Below, piece by piece: positions 23,113 to 35,175 of a DNA stretch of 64,000 nucleotides. The notes beneath the pieces are model-generated. The model was not told the origin of the DNA. It worked only from the letters and a program-made list of their open reading frames with translations, and made no database searches. The stretch lies in contig OY754469.1 in NCBI GenBank assembly GCA_963575645.1, forward strand, positions 22,152,001-22,216,000, read 5' to 3'. Made by a program: the position numbers and the translations under genes. This stretch comes from Xanthostigma xanthostigma (taxonomy: Eukaryota > Arthropoda > Insecta > Raphidioptera > Raphidiidae). How positions within the stretch are numbered: position 1 is the stretch's first letter; each line of letters opens with the position of its first letter.

Positions 23113-23639
23113 ATTATTTCAATTCTACATAAAATAATAATAATGGTGATAATTGATTATGATGAATTATTATGAGAGAAACGTCAAGATTATAATAAAT
23201 TTTAGCACCTAAGTCTCTTAATAAATATTGTTGTTTAGTGAAGCATATAATATTTTTGAACGTAAGACATAATTTCATATTTTTTACAATCAAAATAATG
23301 GACGAATATAAATTGTAACATAATAAAAAAAGAGTCAAATTTCACAACACAAATTATGTATTTAAACACTTGTCTAAATCGATAAATCATTTTCCGTATT
23401 GTATTTTACTACATCGAAATGATACCGAATGGTTAAGTGGCATGTGAAGAAAGATAGAATCCGATATAAATCAATGCAATGTTTTATTTGAGATGATATT
23501 AAAATTGGTTCCTACATATACCTATGTTAAGCTAATCCATATATGGATATCCAACGATTTTATGCAATATTTAGATTGGTGAATTTTAAATAAATAAATA
23601 AATTATAGTTATTTATTAGATATTACATTTTTCGCTACA

Positions 23640-24305
23640 TTTATAATAGTTTATTCGTTGCCAATATACGGATGCTCAGTAAATATATATTATATAAATA
23701 ACTTTGAAACTGCTTGACCGATTAACTCGAAAATCTAATCAGATCTAATTCTCATTAAACCCTTTAAAAGGCCCCCATACACCTCGTTCTTTTTTGGCAG
23801 TTTTAACCGCACGGGTAAAACGGTCGGTGTGTGGCCAAAAACCGTCCTTCTTACCGGCGTTCAAAAATATCTGCTGCTGCTTGATTTAAACCGTCCGTTT
23901 TAAACGTGTCGTTCAAGTCGGCCCGTGTGTGTGACGACGCAGTTAAAAAGGACGGGTTTTGTTCGACTCTGTAACGTTGTAGGATCCATCAAAGCAGATC
24001 AGATGATGCCACGACTTCAGAAAATCTGAACGAAACAACGCCTAGTGTATGGATATGATCGTTGTTCGTGTTTACTCGTACAGTTTTGCCCGTGCGGTTA
24101 AAACTGCCAAAAAAGAACGAGGTGTATGGGGGCCTTTAGAATACCAAAATCTCGATGTCAAGCGGTTGATTCATTCTAAAACTATCATACGACAAACCGA
24201 CGTCCGTTCAACAATAGTCAGAATAGCTTCTTAGGACCCCAAATTGCCGAGATCTGATGAAAATTCAATTTTCGAAAATCAGACTGCAACCAAATAACCT
24301 CCCTT
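23640..24305 (+). repeat. Old repeat E, interrupted by a MITE
   Basis: Sequence left of 23769 (accgattaactcgaaaatc) and right of 24135 (ctcgatgtcaagcggttgat, agaatagcttcttagg, gagatctgatgaaaatt) forms one repeat split by the MITE. The right half recurs inverted at 33205-33350. The class is unknown; the style is that of a retroposon 3' region. Confidence 0.5.
23769..24135. mobile_element. MITE with ~50-bp terminal inverted repeats
   Basis: It starts AGGCCCCCATACACCTCG and ends with its complement CGAGGTGTATGGGGGCCT. The pairing continues inward through gttcttttttggcagttttaaccgcacggg with almost no mismatch. Total about 367 bp. It sits inside repeat E. The target duplication is ambiguous (TTTA/TTA at the edges). 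The superfamily was not decided; the internal sequence is GC-richer with accgtcc / ggacggg pairs. The ~60-codon frame over its right half is by-product. Confidence 0.75.
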
Positions 24306-24309
24306 TTTT

Positions 24310-25740
24310 TGATAATTTTCAAAAGTGGGAAGTTAATAAAAGTATCCCTATACTTTAATGCACAGGTTTTTGGTGACGTCATTCACCGTCATAAGGTTTA
24401 TTTCTTATGGATTTTGAGAATGTTTTATGATTCCTATGTTATCGACTGGAACCAAAATTTAAGTACAATGTAGTATATTATATTCCATACCTATCAAAAT
24501 CGACACTAACGCGTGCAAATCCGCGGGGAATGACTAGTAGAATATAATACCCGTTTAACTATAGTATACAAATTTTGATGATAAATTTCACGGTCTTATT
24601 TTCATAATTTAATTTAAATCAACTAAGAATGGATATTTTATGCACAAATGATTATTTATGCTATTAAGGAGGTTTGTAAATTAAGTAGAATATTATAATA
24701 GTGTATTTATAACAATATTTTTTATAATATTAATTAAATAATTTTATAAAATATAGAATAAACGTCTACTCTACTTTAAAATTTAATGTAGGTAGTGCAT
24801 AACTTGATGGAAAGTTTCCGTGACTGTATTAAATTACAAACACAAAATATGAAGTGTCAATTTTTAGGTCTCGTTTTGACTTCAAAGATTTAATAAAATT
24901 AAAATAATTACTTAATTATCTATCTATTTAATTTATGTCTTCAAAATGGCCAGGTTAAAATTTAAAATTATAATTTTAATCAATTAAAATTGCTATATTA
25001 TGTTGTTAGAACGTGCAGTGGTACCTATATCTTCTCAAAAGCTAATCGAGTTTATTCCTACTAACGCGGTGCATATCAGACCAGGCTGTCGGATTAACGA
25101 AATTATCGTATTACAGGGAGACTACATCTTAAAGTTGTCTATTGTTCTGTGTTTTCATTACAAAACAGCACATAATGTAAAAAAGCGTTCTCAATTGAAA
25201 CCGCTCATAACTCCGGATTAACGCTCGGCCGGATTATAGAAAATTTACTGGAATAAAAATAATATCTCGACACCACTTTACTGTCTTTCAAACAAAAGAG
25301 GCAACTTTTTCTCAATCAAAACGTTAAAAAATCACTTATAAAAAGAGAAGAAATTCCAATCTGTAATACAGTGGGAAAATCTTTATTTTAGATTAACACG
25401 TTTCACCTGCATTCATTTGAGAAAAAAAATAACAAGCTATTGATCTGTGTACAGTAGCGGTAACTACTAATAAAAATATCTTCATGGTAAACATATTTCC
25501 TATAAAAATAAAATATATCTTTAATATTTTTGTAAAAAATTATCACTTTATTTACTTAATTAAGCGCAGCGAGTAAGTTTTGTTTCAATAATTTGATATT
25601 CCATTGTTTGTTGGCCCATTCTTTAAACCTAGGCCGTATGATGCAAACGATTAGATTTTCTTTCCTTATATAGAGGGGACGGGTGTATTGTTTGTGGAAC
25701 TACTTTTAGATGTTTTTAACGTTACTGGTCAGTTTTTTAT
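24310..25740. other. No recognisable gene
   Basis: AT-rich spacer; nothing supportable on either strand. Confidence 0.35.
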
Positions 25741-26369
25741 ACCATTCCAACCCACAAGTGGAAATGGTCAAAATTCACATTTCAAAGTTTTATATATTTT
25801 TTCGTTTTAAAATACATATTTTTGGAAAAAGTCTATGCGTCTGTTTGTCTGTGTACACGATACAGGTCACACGAATATGAACGGATTGAAATAAATTGTT
25901 GGGAGAACGTTTGATGTGCAAATATGAAGAGCCCTATCGTTTTTGGAGAAAATCTGCGCATGCGCAAAAGAGATATATCTTATAACATTGTGTTTTATAT
26001 AATTGTAATGTACTTTTCATAACGGGTTTTTCTATTTATTTTTTCAAAAAAGTTTTTAAAAAACAATTTTCTTTAAACTTTATAGTTTCGGAAACACTTT
26101 GAAAATAAAAACTCAGCTGTTCTTTTTTCTGTAGATATGTAAGAAGGAAATTAGTTAAGCATGCTTTGATTAATCTTTAGATAACGTGGAACATAATATA
26201 TTATGTAGCCATGCCAACGAATAGCAAATATCATCATATTTCATACAAGCCGTTACCTGCGTCTTCGCACGCGATAACAGAAATTTTATTTTCTTTATTA
26301 TACTATATCAAATGTTAATATTTTTGACGTTGGAATGGTCCCGTCGCCCAATTGGCTGGAATTTTCAGA
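25741..26369 (+). repeat. Repeat D copy 1, full-length
   Basis: About 630 bp, from accattccaacccac to gttggaatggtcccgtcgcccaattggctgg. The edge motif ccattccaac is inverted between the two ends. Landmarks: gtctgtgtacacgatacagg, acggattgaaa, gcgcaaaagagatatat, cttttcataacgg, tagtttcgga and ccgttacc. It recurs at 42271-42870 (same orientation), 43880-44292 (5' truncated) and 37148-37754 (inverted). No coding frame. It looks like a non-autonomous element, class unresolved. Confidence 0.65.
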
Positions 26370-26374
26370 TTACA

Positions 26375-27020
26375 ATTAGAGCGAAGGAAGACACCGCAAC
26401 CTAAATAATTTATTGTTATTATAGTGTTCCATGCAAACGAAACACTTATATGGAATCACTTCGGTGTCCGTTCGTCTGTCCGTCACAGGCGATTTTCACT
26501 GAAACTGACGTAAAAAATTCAATTTTGACCCAAAGATGGTGGTGGCCTAATCACAGACGTGAAGTATAAAAAGTTTAATTTTGATTCTTGGGATTAATTT
26601 CAGGGAGAAATAGGAAATGACTTTTTTCAAGGGTGTCCTGTAGGGTGTCAATTGAAAGCCAATTAAAGCACGAATTCAACAATATTATATGATGTATATA
26701 TTTTTTTTCATTTTTTAAGTATTTTATCAAGATTGAATAATTCTAGGGCGATAAATTGTCATAAACAATTTAATTGTAACCAAAATTTGGCTATAGAACA
26801 CACAAAGGGCGGGCTGATAGCACGGAACTTAATTGTGCAAGTATAACTTGCATTTGACGGTATCTTTGCTTGCCAGATCTGTATTTAAACTGGGCTGTGT
26901 GTTTATATATCGAAATATCTATAACTTACCCAGATTAGATCCAATGCACATGCTTCATTTAGATTATGTAGATTTGGAGTGCTAATAAAATAGCCATTTT
27001 CAGAAAAAATAAAATAATTA
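26375..27020. other. No recognisable gene
   Basis: Contains a generic repeat-like phrase near 26440-26560 (cacttcggtgtccgttcgtctgtccgtcac), typical wording of insect dispersed repeats. No boundary could be drawn. Confidence 0.3.
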
Positions 27021-27900
27021 TTAGGTTTGAGTAGTTTCGGACATACAGCTCCAAGAACCATGTCTCAAGTCGGAGATGTAGCTTATCTTTTTTTTTTAAT
27101 GACGGGAGTCGACTTGTCACCGGGAACACTCATCCTCTTGAGCTTATTGTGCTATATCCCAATCTCTTATATTACTCGATCCAGTATTCTCGTTCCTTGC
27201 ACTAGCTTGTGCAATCCGTGGACTGGGTGATTGATATAATCTTCTGGACTCATTCTAAATTATCCATAAATTATCTGTCTTCTACGATACAAAGTCTCGT
27301 TTTCACACAGAATATGATACGCTGTTTCCGTCATCTTATTGCACTGTTTGCACTTTAAGTTCCGTTAAACAGTCCGATTCTTTGGAGGTGTCCTTTCAGG
27401 ATACAATGTCCTGTCAGGAGGCCTACCACGAAACGAAGATTGTTCCTCCCAAGGCAGGTTCAGGGTCAATGTATGGAGTTGATTATCCTTTCCTCGTCAG
27501 CTCATCAACTTCTTCATTGCCTTCGATTCCAGAATGTACCGAAACTCAACCTATGTAACTTTAGAACGCCATTCGTCAAATCCAACAACGGCCACGATAT
27601 GAGTATTCATTCGTTTTCGAATGAGTGTTGACTGTTGATATATGTACTAAATCGACCGCTTGGGATCTTCGGATAGGCTCGGTGTTTTACATTACGAGGT
27701 TATATTCCTATCCGTTTTGACTTTAGAACTGCGGAACAAGAGCGGTGAGCGGACACTCATAATGTCATTGTTATCCTTCAATGCAAAGGTGTCAATGAAA
27801 TAGTGAAACGAGATTGTTCCTTGAACATGTTTCTCGGTAATGCGTTGGCTCCACAAATGAAACGTTCCATGTTCGTTCCGTCTTGGGAACTGTTTTGCGC
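27020..27900 (-). pseudogene. Decayed non-LTR retrotransposon (RNase H and C-terminal knuckle), jockey/R1-like
   Basis: On the minus strand 27549-27487 reads VHSGIEGNEEVDELTRKG, the end of the RNase H motif (H-S-G-I-E-G-N-E) of I/jockey/R1-type ORF2 proteins. Further on, LLTGHCILKGHLQRIGL (27420-27370) is followed, one frame away, by KCKQC ... TAYHILCE (27352-27303), the usual C-terminal CX2C...HC knuckle. Stops and at least one frameshift break the frame, so it is dead. Sequence toward 27900 should hold the rest of RNase H and that toward 27020 the 3' UTR; both edges are approximate. Such elements copy their own RNA into DNA at the target site. Confidence 0.75.
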
Positions 27901-28418
27901 AATCTTAATCTAGATATAGATGATCTTAACTATTATTAGAGATAGAATATAATATCCGCATAGCCACAGAATGTAGAAGTCTAGATACACGAAGATATTA
28001 TGATATAATAACGCACCTCGTTCAGATATTGGTTTTGTGCATCTGTATAAGGTATAAATGTGTGTACAGTGTATTTCAGTCATTATCGTGTCCAGATATG
28101 GTTCGTTCAATTATACACTGTATGCAAGTAGAGATCTATAGCTAGCTGGAGATCGGAATCTTTCGCGTACTACACTGCATATTATAATCGCCCAACCAAC
28201 AAAACAAATATAATTTTCTTCCGTTTAATAAAACGTGCTCAAATGCCCCTTGTGCCAAGTACATCTAGTGGCACGTAACGCCAATGTAATGCCGGGCAAA
28301 TAAACAATATTGTTAAGTGTTTTTATATAAAGAAGAATATTATTATACAAAAGTAATAATAATAAAACTAAATTAGTAAGAGTAAACTAACCGAATGTAT
28401 AAGATGTTTATACTAAAC
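27901..28418. other. No recognisable gene
   Basis: AT-rich spacer between the LINE remnant and the next palindromic MITE. Confidence 0.35.
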
Positions 28419-28605
28419 TGGTCCATTAACACTGTCCGCCGAAATTTTTTTGGAAATATATAGGTATAGTTGAAAATTTTTTTCGTTAAATATGAAACCA
28501 CTTCCAAAATTGTCTTCTCAAAGTGGAAGTGGTTTCATATTTCACGAAAAATTTTTCAACTATATGTACTTCCAAAAAATTTCGACGGACAGTGTTAATG
28601 GACCA
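28419..28605. mobile_element. Palindromic MITE, 187 bp
   Basis: Arms run tggtccattaacactgtccg ... aaccacttcc and back ggaagtggtttcat ... cggacagtgttaatggacca/c. The near-perfect arms cover about 85 bp each around a short loop (aaaattgtcttctcaaag). Its RNA would fold into one long hairpin. No other copy here. Confidence 0.75.
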
Positions 28606-29085
28606 CTAGTGGTCGATATTCATTATTCGACCGTAATTCATTAAATTAATAGGTTTTAACATTATTGAGGATCTTTTGTCATTATATGAATTTCTCTTGA
28701 ATAGATTTTACCTGTGTTAATTCGTACACATCGTAATGAAACATATATTATGCACTAAAACGAAGAGATTGGTGTCATCACAATGTGTGCAAATTAACAC
28801 ACTCAAATCGGTGCCACACACTTTTTTTCCTTCCCGTATTTATATATATATATATATATTGATTCCTCATTAGTATATATATTCCCTTGCATAGGTAATG
28901 GATAGGGTTGCTATCCGTTCTCTTTTCAATGAATACCGGTGGTGTCTTCTTAAGAGCGTTCAGGATATATTTTTTTTATTCAGAGTAATTTTGCAAGCTC
29001 GTTTTTTTACAATCTATTCCCATTTTTGAAGACATGTCTGGGTTATAATTACACCGGAGGAATAATTAATATAAGAAAACGAGTT
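28606..29085. other. Spacer with a short TA microsatellite
   Basis: (TA)n of about 18 bp at 28841-28858; otherwise ordinary AT-rich sequence. Confidence 0.4.
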
Positions 29086-29089
29086 GCCT

Positions 29090-29489
29090 AATCTCTCTAC
29101 ATAAAAGTCTCGTGTCACCACCGCAACCACTGAACCGATTTTATTATATTTTGTAAATGTTTTTTGCTTGGTCCAACTTACACTATATGATATAGTTTTT
29201 ATAATATTTTGTACAATACTTGTCAAAAAAAGTGTTTTAGTAACATGTATTGGCATCTGATAGAATTTGCTCGAAGCTACTAGTTCAGAAGCAAACAAAG
29301 AAAAAACTGTTTTAATGCCAAGTAGCGACATCTGATAGAATTTGCTCAGAGCTATGAGATCAGAAGCAAATGTGGTAGAATTTGCTCAAAGCTAGATTAG
29401 TTTAAATGCCGGGCCGCAAACGAAATATGTAGGTGCATTTTGCAGAATTATATCTATCGCACACGGGTGAAACCGGGACGGGCCGCTAG
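29090..29489 (+). mobile_element. Repeat C copy 1, ends in Helitron-like CTAGT
   Basis: Shares with 31630-31960 (inverted) the phrases ttggtccaactta, tttgtacaatact, atagaatttgctc, gaagcaaac, gcagaattatatctatcgca and the end cccgggt/gaaaccggg ... CTAGT. The CTAG + T end at 29486-29490, with a GC-rich hairpin-prone stretch before it, resembles the non-autonomous Helitrons at 49.6 and 59.6 kb. Inside, the block agaatttgctc...agctat...tcagaagcaaa is repeated twice or more (29267-29395). Confidence 0.5.
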
Positions 29490-29491
29490 TA

Positions 29492-31625
29492 AAAATATAT
29501 ATCGTTTGTTGACATATTAAGTTCGAAACTGCAAGCAAAATGTCTGAACTCTTATAATGGATAAATAAACTATTATAACACTGAATATGGCGGAACTTGT
29601 ACAAAATTCACATTAAGGGGACCTATGTCTCAAATCAATAAAAATCAAACATAATGCGTTCTATAGAAAATAGTTGTCAGACGTCTTTAAAACATCTATA
29701 ATCTCTCTTTCTCAATAATCGTTTTTAAAGAGGTTTTTTAGTACATTGGTCACTGAGAATTATAATATATTGCAAAAAAATGCTAACCGAAAATTAAATA
29801 TTCTCATAGCAATTCATGGTGCCCGTAATATAAAAAAAAAATAAACAACAACAAAATACAAGCGGTATTCAAGTGCTACTTTCGCGTCAAAAATTAGGAA
29901 TTATATTCTATAGTCAATAACTTTTTTCTAGTAGGATTTTGTATTACACGGTGTGGATGCATTTTTACAACAGAAGTATTGTTGAATTGTTTCATTTTAT
30001 AAATAAAAGAGAATTCCGTTATTTTCAGTTAACGTTTGACAGCAGATATTTATAACAATTTCCCCTTTAATTATTATATGGATGTCACACAATTGTTAAT
30101 TTGTCACAGTTGTCTTGAACATAACTGATGGAATTGTTTCAAACGCGTTTACAGAATAATCGATTATATTCTACTTACTTTGTAGGTAAATCAGGACACT
30201 AAAATGTCTCTAAAATTTACGAACTAATTATTTGATTGTATACTCATTTTTAATTATAAAAAAGGTTTATCAATTCGTGAATGTATATTTTAGGTTTGTG
30301 TAAAATAAAATACGAGGACACTAAACAGTTTGAAAGGTAAAAGAGAACTAGAATGCCTCTAAAAATGTGCACGCGTTAGAAGTTATACTTCTTTGGCGTG
30401 ATAAAAAACTAATTTTTAATTTGCATGAAAATAGTTTATTGAAATAAAATAATAAAAGGACTGGAGTGATATTAGCATAAATACAGTTATTAGACGCTAC
30501 GCGCGCGGTAGCATGGTTTCTACCTCTATTCAGTTGGTAGTTTTTTTTGCGAGAAACTTCATCTTGTTAATTGTGACGATACAGCTTATTGTTACAGTCT
30601 GTGCGCGCATCGTAAAAGTTCACTTTCTTCACTTTTTCATAACGCGTCAAAAGAAAAATAACTTTAATAAAATAATATTTCTCTTGCTTTTTTAATCACC
30701 TCTCATACATGCATCTAAACAACTAAAATCTAGCTATTCAGTATCCCGACAGGTTGTCGTTATATCTAGAAATATAGAAAAAAGTGTAGGCTGCAGTAAT
30801 TAAAAAATGTAAGAAGAACAATACAGCTATTTTTTAAGGAAGTTTGACCATTAAACCACATCTTATAACGCATAATTGTCTTTATCTAATCAGGAAATAA
30901 TTTGATGTGCAGTATAAATAAATAATTCAATCAATATTATTTATTCATACAGTATATTTTTACATTTTTACTGATAATCAGAGGCGTAAATGTAGATTAA
31001 AATTTAATTAAAATAATAGAGCAATCCGGAATAAAAAAAATATATTAATAATAAGTCATAAATCATAATTAAGACTATATGCGCATTTACATAATGAATT
31101 TTATATAATAAAACATATTATTAACAACAGTGATGGCATGAATGTTATGTACGTGGAATTTTTTCACGCTTTCTTAAGCTGTACAACTGACAAAAATATT
31201 TGTACCGTATTGGAAAGGTGGTACTGGTGGAACACAACAATGCTTGTATTATTACTCTGTGCACCAATTATGTATAAGTTACATTGTTAACATAGAGAAT
31301 AGGTGTAACGAGTGCAAGAAACAGTTTCATGTAGGGCAAAGCCATCAATTCTTGACCATCCACCTGTGGTCAACCACGTTTATATTATTTATAATTCTCA
31401 AAAAAAAATATATTTTTTACAACGTATACTATCAAATTTCAAAAGTACCTATACCTTGTAAGAATTAAATTTTAAAAAATGAGCGTCATTATAAAAATAT
31501 ATGATAAATGGATTTTTGTAAAAGTTTCGTAAAATAAGAAGGTTATTACATAAGGACGGTTCCCACCCCTTAAAATTGAAAGCAGGTAATGCAACAATAA
31601 TGATTTTGATGTACGTATTGTACAA
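29492..31625. other. No recognisable gene
   Basis: AT-rich spacer; several 60-80 codon frames without protein character. Confidence 0.35.
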
Positions 31626-31629
31626 ACCA

Positions 31630-31960
31630 CTAGAAATCTGTCCCGACTTCTCCCGGGTGCGATAGATATAATTTTGCAAAATGTATTACCAGATTTGCTT
31701 CTGAACTAATAGCTTTGAGCGAATTCTCTCAGTTGTCGCTACTTGGTACTAAAACAGTTTTTTATTTGTTTGCTTCTGAACTAATAGCTTTAAACAAATT
31801 TTATCTATTTCTGAGAAAACATCGTAATTTTGTACAAAATATTTAATAAAAACTATCCTATAGCGTAAGTTGGTCCAGGCAAGACACACTTATAAAATTT
31901 CATTAAAATCGGTTCAGTGTTTTTATGTAAAAATATAAATACAAAAGGTATTACAAGGAG
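31630..31960 (-). mobile_element. Repeat C copy 2
   Basis: Inverted relative to the copy at 29090. It begins (on the plus strand) with the complement of the CTAGT end, ctagaaatctgtcccgac, then tcccgggtgcgatagatata. It contains two copies of the ttgcttctgaactaatagct block, the counterpart of the internal duplication in copy 1. Confidence 0.5.
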
Positions 31961-32587
31961 TAGACGGGAATCGGTACCTTGACCCAACAAATAGTATTTA
32001 TAGAATAGAACACTGATATATCACAATTACTACATTCAAACATTCAAGTTTCTGCTTATACTGAAAAGTGCATTCATTATAGGTCTACAGCTCGCAGCCG
32101 TATTTTTGACAGAATCTGCTTGTTTGAAATAACTCGTTTTTCTTAAAATTATTGAAAGTACCAAGTAAGAAAAATTAACTGATGTAAGCTTATTAAAACG
32201 GTGTGACATTGGAAATATCACAGTAGAACGCCATTTTTGAATTTGACGTACCAGTGATTGTACACTTTTTTCGTAGATAAATTTTATAACGCTTAACATC
32301 ATTACCAAACTTTGGTACGCATATATATTGAAAATAGTTGGCAAAACCAAAAGTGCACATCCCGCAAGTTTTCCACTGTATGATAAAAAAATAACAATTA
32401 AAAAATATTTTTAATAAATTTAAAAAGATTTAAAAATTTAAAGAAATAAATTGAAAAAATTTTTTTTTTAAGTTTGCAAAAATAAAAAAAATTAAGAACT
32501 ATACATAATATAATATAATAATTAATATCAAGTGGAATAAAATAAAACAAAATAAAAAGAAAAAAAAGAAAAAAAATATCAATGGTT

Positions 32588-32655
32588 TCGTAAGGAATCG
32601 AACCCAGGACCTTGCCCTTGAAGATCCAACGGCATAACCATTGCGCCACGGCGGC
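32588..32655 (-). repeat. tRNA-like segment with A and B boxes (not a functional tRNA)
   Basis: Minus strand: A-box-like tggcgcaatggttatgcc and B-box-like ggttcgattcc at the normal spacing. The intervening region gives no clean anticodon stem and the acceptor ends do not pair, so I call it tRNA-derived only. The minus-strand frame across it is a by-product. Confidence 0.55.
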
Positions 32656-32901
32656 ATAATACGATAGTGGTGTTATCACGGTATACAAGTGTAGCACTTG
32701 TTTTATGGATTACACTATATTTACAAATTGTTTTTAAACTTTTAGCTGTCAAAAATAATAAAAAATAAAACTGTTTATAAAAATTAAACTACTGAACACA
32801 TTTTAGTGAATTTAAATAGGGTTCTGGTCTGATAGTAAACAAAGTGAATAAAATATAACCCAAGGCAATCCGACCAAAATTGCGATCTGTAGAGTCGTGA
32901 C

Positions 32902-32942
32902 GTACATACGTACGTACGTACATACGTACGTACATACGTACA
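32902..32942. repeat. acgt/acat tetranucleotide tract
   Basis: Alternating acgtac and acatac units, part of repeat F. Copy 2 carries a shorter version at about 62940-62962. Confidence 0.7.
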
Positions 32943-33204
32943 GACCAACCGACAACTGCTGTTTGTGATTTTCAATTACAATTTTAATAGTATTTATGAA
33001 CTCAAATTGATTTAAAAATGGTTCTATTGTATAGATTAGAATCTCCTCTTTTCAAAAAGCTTCAATTTGAATGGATTTCGTGTGAAATTAACTTAGATAT
33101 AACTTCTTATATGAACGAAAGTCAGCTCTGACGCACAAAGCGATAATAAAGCACATACCGCTAGTTTAGCGGTATGTGCAATTTGAAAAAACGGAAAGCT
33201 ATTT

Positions 33205-33350
33205 ATTTTAGTCTGATTTTCTAAAATCTAGTTTTCGTCAGATCTCGACGTTTTGGAGTCGTAAGAAGCTATTTTGACAATCTTTGGATACGTACAACTG
33301 TTTGTCGTACGATAGTGAATCAACCGATTGTAATCGTGATTGCGGCATAA
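33205..33350 (-). repeat. Repeat E copy 2 (inverted)
   Basis: Matches the right half of repeat E at 24150-24305 in reverse: gtcagatctcgacg, gtcgtaagaagctatttt, tttgtcgtacgatag and gaatcaaccgattg. It lies just downstream of repeat F, which may mean E and F are parts of one longer element. Confidence 0.5.
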
Positions 33351-34700
33351 AATTTAGATTGTCCCATAACTTCTAATCTATTTGTTTATTCGGTTCATTA
33401 AAACTTAAAATCAACAATTTTTTTCTTATTTTCTTATGGATCATAAATTCTTAACAATTTTTATAGCCTTTGATGTAACGTATTTACTATTTAACCCTGT
33501 TTTAGGGTTGGCGCACAGGTCAACCGGGTTCCAACTTTTTTGTAGTGATGATGACCTAGATCCAAAATAACATTTTTCTCGTTTCATAAAAAAAATCAAG
33601 GTTGATTGTTAATAGAATTACGTCACTTATACAATAAAACCCAAGAATATTTAAACAAACAAATGTTGCATAAATAAATATATAAAAGTATGATTGTTAA
33701 ACATAATAGATACATAATTATTAAACAATCTGCAGAGTCCTCTAAACGCGCCGCATGTCTTCTCACCTGTGGGAACATTTCCCATGGCTCGAACACAATG
33801 AACGATGGTTCAGAGTCAAGTACAAAAGTGACAGTTGTTACAATAATGCAAATGAAAATAAAATTCATATATTTAATAGTCGAAACACCTACTAGTTAAT
33901 ACTTAAGAAAATTATCTCACTTATGAATAATCCTACTGTAAATAAGTCGTGAAAAATTCTTGATAAATCACAGTATGACATCTAAACTGTAGAATTATCT
34001 GTCATATGTAGTTTGGTCAAGATTTTGAACATTACAATGTTTTTTTTTAATTATTTAAAGAAGCTATACCTATCCTAACTTATATTAAATATAGATTTTG
34101 TTAATTTTTTTGTGTAGATTTTTTTAATCCAAAACTGCCGAGTTCAAAAATTACTTTCAATATTTTTATAATATTCTAATGACTACTAACTGGTTTCTGA
34201 AAATGTTTTTTTTTATATAACAGGACACATATCGTGATATGCTACGACAGAGCAGCTACAGGGAAACTTCCGTTATTAATTATACAAAACTTATATTTAT
34301 AGTAAAATAAACCTTGAATAAATTAAATAATATAAATATTAAATATACGTTTGCGCAGAAGAAACTGCATGCAACGGCTTATAATAAAAAATATTTATTT
34401 ATTCTCATTATAAAATTGATATCTCAATAGCTAATTAAGGACATATAAAACAGTAAAATCTTGATAAGCTGTACAATATCATTCAAAAATGCTTTTTCCC
34501 CATTCTAACATATTAATAAAAGTTATTTACTGAAATTATTCGAATATTGTATTCTAAAATATCTAGACAATCGTATCTTTTTTCAATCAGGGCAATCCAC
34601 TGTGGTAATAATCTGTATTCTTTCTCATTTTTTAAAAATAATCTACAAAAAAAAATATTATTTAAAAAACTCGACTGGCTTATACCATTCATTCGATTGC
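33351..34700. other. No recognisable gene
   Basis: AT-rich. A short hairpin phrase (taaccctg ttttagggtt) occurs at 33493-33510. Nothing else is supportable. Confidence 0.35.
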
Positions 34701-34718
34701 GATGAAACTTAAGTGAGT

Positions 34719-35175
34719 TGTTATGCGTGCACTCGCGAAGATTTTTGACAAAAAAAATAAAAGTGTGCAAGGATTGTGTTTTAAAGAGGTACTGCATTAC
34801 GATAGAACCGAAGACTCCACTATACTGTTGTCTCTGCCGAACGGATCACATTCCCGCGAGACAAGTCTGCAATAGAGTAGGGCCCAAGGCTCCACTACTG
34901 TTGTTGCTGCCGAGCAGGGCACAGCCCCGTGCGGAAAGACTGTTACACAAAGGAGCCGAAGACTCCAACTACTGTTACCGTAGCCTGCTCGTGTATCTCA
35001 CAATGCTATCATAACAGGGGACTGTTTAATCCCGAGCATGTCCGGACAAATATGTCGATATAAAAGAAAGTCCGCGACAACTGAATATTAAATATCTGTC
35101 TTCAACAGGCAATCTTTGTATCGGGGCAAAGCCGGATCGAACTGCTAGTCACTTTATAAAATTACTAATAAAGTA
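34719..35175 (+). repeat. GC-rich island with degenerate 74-bp tandem repeats; possible solo LTR
   Basis: Three diverged units start near 34805, 34880 and 34953, each with aa(g)g(a/c)ctcca(a)ctactgtt followed by a gccga/gcctg phrase; spacing is about 75 and 73 bp. Then come a TATA-like tcgatataaaag (about 35056), GC-rich sequence, and aataaag near 35168. The layout of repeats, TATA and a poly(A)-like signal with no coding frame could be the LTR of a retroelement. I found no partner LTR, clear TG...CA ends or target duplication. Confidence 0.35.

Larger units (their letters stand above)
32540..32970 (-). repeat. tRNA-like-bearing repeat F, copy 1
   Basis: On the minus strand the order is: gtcggttggtctgtacgtatg with an acgt-rich stretch, gccttgggttatattttattc, cactaaaatgtgttcagtagt, agctaaaag, then a tRNA-like segment and an A/T-rich tail. 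Copy 2 is at 62520-63005 with the same order. The tRNA-like part lies near the 3' side in this reading, unlike a standard SINE where it leads. It may therefore be a composite, or a SINE read from a different unit boundary. Confidence 0.55.

Noticed and set aside
24049..24234. 61-codon plus-strand frame
   Set aside because: Spans the right arm of the 23.77-kb MITE and the flanking repeat E; not protein-like as a unit.
30170..30190. Splice-like tag/gtaaat after a pyrimidine-rich tract
   Set aside because: The acceptor and donor halves are both weak; expected by chance in sequence of this composition.
32588..32655. tRNA gene
   Set aside because: A and B boxes are present, but no paired acceptor stem or clean anticodon arm could be formed, and a diverged copy exists within a repeat at 62.6 kb.
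32398..32697. 99-codon minus-strand frame containing AVAQWL ... VLGSIP
   Set aside because: This is the familiar translation of a tRNA-like A/B-box segment followed by an A/T-rich tail, not a protein.
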